Origin: CALKWS01 sp035302405
Lineage (GTDB): Bacteria > Actinomycetota > Actinomycetes > Actinomycetales > Beutenbergiaceae
Direction of reading: 5' to 3'
NCBI GenBank assembly: GCA_035302405.1
Contig: DATGSR010000266.1
Coordinates: 1 to 25,828, forward strand
DNA length: 25,828 nt
The notes beneath the pieces are model-generated. The model saw only the letters and a list, made by a program, of their open reading frames with translations. It did no database searches and was not told the DNA's origin. Position numbers and translations under genes: made by a program. This document shows, piece after piece, positions 23,368 to 25,828 of the stretch. Position 1 is the first letter of the stretch. Each line of letters begins with the position of its first letter.

Positions 23368-23439
23368 CTGGGGTACCAGGACTCGAACCTAGACTAACTG
23401 AACCAGAATCAGTCGTGCTGCCGATTACACCATACCCCA
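23368..23439 (-). tRNA. tRNA-Gln (anticodon CTG)
   Basis: Reads CAG codons. The 72-base gene has acceptor arms TGGGGTA and TACCCCA, D arm with GTAATCGGCAGCAC, anticodon stem ACTGA/TCAGT with loop TTCTGGT, and T arm CTAGGTTCGAGTCCTGG. The discriminator is G. The next bases are CGC, so CCA is not encoded and must be added. It is first in a tandem with tRNA-Glu, close to gltX, as is common in actinobacteria. Confidence 0.96.
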
Positions 23440-23630
23440 AGGGGGTATAACGGCCGTGACTCCTCGGTGCGCGCCGAAGTGCCCCGGACGTCCTACCAGC
23501 CGGTAACTCTACCCGAGGAGGCGGGCCGCTCCCAAATGCGCGGCGGTGGGAGATCTCACACCGAAAGCGAAGATCCCGCGACCCGCGGCGTGAGCTGCTC
23601 GCCACTTGGGGCGTGCGTCAGGATGGGCGC

Positions 23631-23903
23631 ATGAATCAACTCACGCAACACCTGATCGTTCACGGTCGGGTACAGGGGGTCAATTTCCGCAATGCGTGCC
23701 GCCGCCAAGCCCGGGATCTGGGGGTCCTGGGATGGGTTCGGAACATGCCCGACGGCACTGTCGAGGTCCACGCACAGGGGCCGGCCCAGGCAGTACGTGA
23801 TCTGGTGGATTGGGCGCATCATGGCCCGAGGAACGCTCTGGTCAGCAAGGTCGAGATCAATGAGGCTGAATGGCAAGAGTTGGAGCGGTTCGACGTCCGT
23901 TGA
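23631..23903 (+). CDS. acyP: Acylphosphatase
   Basis: Small cytosolic hydrolase of carboxyl-phosphate bonds. 90 residues, the normal family size, with VHGRVQGVNFR holding the catalytic Arg20 and GWVRNMPDGTVEV holding Asn38. The beta-alpha-beta-beta-alpha-beta order is apparent. ATG 23631 gives the family-typical N-terminus and has AGGA about 8 bases upstream; the frame extends to 23613, but that start would add six non-family residues. Single gene on the plus strand, divergent from the tRNAs and convergent with the HAD gene across about 200 bases in which I see nothing else. Confidence 0.93.
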   Translation: MNQLTQHLIVHGRVQGVNFRNACRRQARDLGVLGWVRNMPDGTVEVHAQGPAQAVRDLVDWAHHGPRNALVSKVEINEAEWQELERFDVR

Positions 23904-24101
23904 CCGCTCGCCGCGCTCGCTACTGGCAGCGGCACCTCGACCGGAGCGCCGCACTGGCGTCGAGCGCTTCCTCACCGACGCTGGAGTGATCGATCGCTAT
24001 CCGCCAAGGCGAATGAGCGCACTGAACTACTAGGTCCAGGCTTCTGTCATCTCCGGCTTCGACGCGGCGACGAACCGAAATGCTCGCCGATTGTCATCGG
24101 C

Positions 24102-25055
24102 TCACCGCTGCGAGACGGACCTGGCATCGAGCAGGGCCGGCAGTTCTGCCAGGCCGGCGATCACGTCGATGCCCTCGGCGCGTGCTACGGCCGGATCTTC
24201 CAGGAACGGGCCGCCGCGTCGTCGTCCGGGCCGGTCCAGCCACACCCCGTGGAGTCCCGCGCGGCAGGCGGCGCGGGCATCGACATCCAACTCATCGCCC
24301 ACGTACAGGGTGGCGGCGGGGTCGGTCCCGAGCAGCCTGCACGCCTCGGTGAAAACCCGCGGATCGGGTTTGCCGACACCAAAGGTGTCCAGCGTGACCA
24401 GCAGCGGCACATCATCGGCCAGGCCGCACCGCTGGAGTTTGTCCCGCTGGATCGCTTCTCGTGCGTTGGTCACCGCACCGATCGCCAGACCGCGGTCGAC
24501 GACGTCGCGCACACAAGCGAGCGCGTCATCGAACGATCGCCACGCGTCGGCGAATGCCTCGCTGTAGCGGGCATCCCAGCGGGCGAACAGGTCATCGTCG
24601 TCGTGCAGCGGCGGTCCGCCGAAGGCTTCGTGCAGTTCCGCGGCCCGGGCCCGGCGCTGTTCGGTGTGGGTGATCTCCCCGCGGGTGAAACGCCGATAGT
24701 GGCCCTGGGCGTCAGCCCGCCACAACGCCAGCACCTGGGCGTACTCCTGCGCGGGCACGTGCGGCAGGTACTCCCCCGCCACCACCTCGATCGCGGCAGC
24801 GAAGGCACTGGCAGTGTCCACCAGGGTGTCATCGACGTCGAACAGCACCGCGCGCACCGGCACCCGGTCAGTGGGGGCGACCCCGGTGCGGCCGTCGCCC
24901 TCGGCCCGGATGCCGGTACCGGCCCGGATGCCGCTCTCGGCCCTGATGTCGCCCTCGGCCCGGATGCCGCTGCCGGCTCGGATGCCGGCGCCGGTGCTGG
25001 TGCCGGACGGTTCCGACCCGGCGCCGGTCTCGGAGGTTTCGGCGGAGCGCCTCAC
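24102..25055 (-). CDS. HAD-superfamily hydrolase with repeat-bearing N-terminus
   Basis: Phosphatase-like protein of 317 residues, subfamily IA. The core starts near residue 66: motif I FDVDDTLVD (Asp73, Asp75), a helical cap (82-180), motif II VTNA (Thr196), motif III Lys229 in GVGKPDPRVF and motif IV YVGDELDVDA (251-260). Residues 22-57 are six copies of a hexapeptide like GSGIRA, absent from usual HAD proteins. GTG 25055 overlaps the gltX stop (GTGA), favouring coupled translation from there; a later GTG just before the core would remove the repeat region. A HAD gene after gltX is conserved in actinobacteria. The substrate is unknown. Confidence 0.9.
   Translation of the reverse strand: MRRSAETSETGAGSEPSGTSTGAGIRAGSGIRAEGDIRAESGIRAGTGIRAEGDGRTGVAPTDRVPVRAVLFDVDDTLVDTASAFAAAIEVVAGEYLPHVPAQEYAQVLALWRADAQGHYRRFTRGEITHTEQRRARAAELHEAFGGPPLHDDDDLFARWDARYSEAFADAWRSFDDALACVRDVVDRGLAIGAVTNAREAIQRDKLQRCGLADDVPLLVTLDTFGVGKPDPRVFTEACRLLGTDPAATLYVGDELDVDARAACRAGLHGVWLDRPGRRRGGPFLEDPAVARAEGIDVIAGLAELPALLDARSVSQR
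24885..24992 (-). repeat. 18-bp coding tandem repeat, six units
   Basis: Within the HAD gene, codons 22-57 form six 18-base units encoding GAGIRA, GSGIRA, EGDIRA, ESGIRA, GTGIRA and EGDGRT. The shared core is GGCATCCGGGCC. The units are exactly in register, so this is a coding minisatellite. Confidence 0.88.
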
Positions 25056-25828
25056 GGCAACTCGGCGCGCAGGGCACGCAGCCTGGCCATGGTCTCCTCC
25101 TTGCCGAGGATCTCCATCGACTCGAACAGCGGCGGTGAGACCCGGCGTCCGGAGATGGCGACTCGCAACGGGGCGAACGCGAAGCGCGGTTTGATCCCCA
25201 TCCCCTCCACGATCGCATCCCGCAACACCTGCTGCAGGTGATCGGCGGCGAAGTCCTCGGTGCGGTCCAACAACTCGATCGCGGTGTCCAACACCTCGGC
25301 GGCCTCCGGACGCAGCGCCTTGACCGCGTCCTCCTCCCGCTGCAGATCGGAGTGGGTGCGGAAGAAGAAGCCGAGCATGCCCACCGCTTCACCCAGCAGC
25401 ACCATGCGTTCCTGGATCAACGGCACCGCTTCGGTCAGCAGACCCTGCTCCGCAGCGGTCAACTCTGCCCATGTGGAGGCAGAGACCAGTTCGGCTTCGT
25501 GCAGGTAGGGCACGATTCGGGCGGCCAAGTCGTCCTGCTCCAACAGGCGCACGTGCGCGGCGTTGATCGCCTCGGCCTTCTTCAGGTCGAAGCGGGCCGG
25601 GTTGGGGTTGACGTCGGCGATGTCGAACGCGGCGATCAGTTCCTCGCGGGTGAAGATATCCCGGTCCGGGGCGATGGCCCACCCGAGCAGGGCGAGGTAG
25701 TTCAGCAGCCCCTCGGGGATGAACCCGCGGGCCCGGTGGGTGAACAGGTTGGACTCCGGGTCGCGCTTGGACAGTTTCTTGTTGCCCTCCCCGCGCACCA
25801 GGGGCAGGTGTCCGAACGCCGGTACCTG
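25052..25828 (-). CDS. gltX: Glutamate--tRNA ligase, 5' part beyond the window
   Basis: Class I aminoacyl-tRNA synthetase charging tRNA-Glu (and, where glutaminyl-tRNA synthetase is absent, also tRNA-Gln for later amidation). The last 258 residues are present, from VPAFGHLPLV onward. The KMSKS-equivalent KLSKRDPESN follows near residues 18-27 of the fragment, then GLLNYLALLGWA, typical of GltX, and the helical anticodon-binding domain. The Rossmann domain with its HIGH motif lies outside. Its stop overlaps the start of the HAD gene by 4 bases. Both tRNAs that it may charge are encoded about 1.6 kb downstream. Confidence 0.96.
   Translation of the reverse strand, partial: QVPAFGHLPLVRGEGNKKLSKRDPESNLFTHRARGFIPEGLLNYLALLGWAIAPDRDIFTREELIAAFDIADVNPNPARFDLKKAEAINAAHVRLLEQDDLAARIVPYLHEAELVSASTWAELTAAEQGLLTEAVPLIQERMVLLGEAVGMLGFFFRTHSDLQREEDAVKALRPEAAEVLDTAIELLDRTEDFAADHLQQVLRDAIVEGMGIKPRFAFAPLRVAISGRRVSPPLFESMEILGKEETMARLRALRAELP

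Noticed and set aside
23904..24101. Possible small gene or RNA between acylphosphatase and the HAD gene
   Set aside because: No ribosome-binding site with a credible frame, no tRNA-like fold and no hairpin with T tract were found; treated as a plain convergent gap.

Overview
The window is high-GC DNA (mostly G/C at third codon positions, GTG as well as ATG starts) with an actinobacterial gene order, so the source is most likely an actinomycete, perhaps Micrococcales; the genus cannot be fixed from the sequence alone. The backbone is the conserved actinobacterial set gltX - HAD hydrolase - tRNA-Gln - tRNA-Glu - ndgR/leuCD - murA - plsC - ddl. It reads mainly on the minus strand, from right to left. 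Accessory genes interrupt it in several places, and the gpsA gene that commonly sits between plsC and ddl is not here.

Layout, left to right. (1) 1-5116: ddl (3' end cut), a formate/nitrite channel gene on the plus strand, an S9 peptidase and plsC. (2) 5185-6853: a plus-strand module made of a HicB-like ribbon-helix-helix (RHH) regulator, a 51-residue very basic microprotein and a DUF4097-type beta-solenoid protein. Its promoter is covered by an array of octamers at 10-11 bp spacing. (3) 6922-10857: a minus-strand four-gene operon (ABC ATPase, ABC-2 permease, histidine kinase, NarL-type regulator) whose three junctions are all 4-bp stop/start overlaps. (4) 11148-13584: an alpha/beta hydrolase and murA. 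(5) 13847-16504: a plus-strand PoxB-type pyruvate:quinone oxidoreductase convergent with a conserved hypothetical gene. (6) 16574-19559: leuCD divergent from the IclR-type regulator ndgR, with a palindrome inside the ndgR promoter. (7) 19689-22929: an atypical SDR protein and a lipoprotein MecA-like class B penicillin-binding protein with acidic low-complexity insertions. (8) 23206-25828: terminator, two tRNA genes, acylphosphatase, HAD hydrolase and the 3' part of gltX.

Murein synthesis is represented by ddl, murA and the penicillin-binding protein, phospholipid synthesis by plsC, leucine synthesis by leuCD with its local regulator, and glutamate/glutamine decoding by gltX with both tRNAs. 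The HicB-like/DUF4097 module lies tail to tail with the ABC/two-component operon. In other actinobacteria I recall the first two families next to ABC-2 transporters, so the two blocks may be one functional unit for envelope stress or export.

Two patterns stand out. The first is the helically phased operator array over an apparently leaderless regulator gene. The second is a recurring set of short degenerate tandem repeats (about 20-33 bp) placed at or just after the 3' ends of genes, with a related 18-bp repeat inside the HAD hydrolase gene. No insertion sequence, CRISPR array, prophage or integrase was seen.
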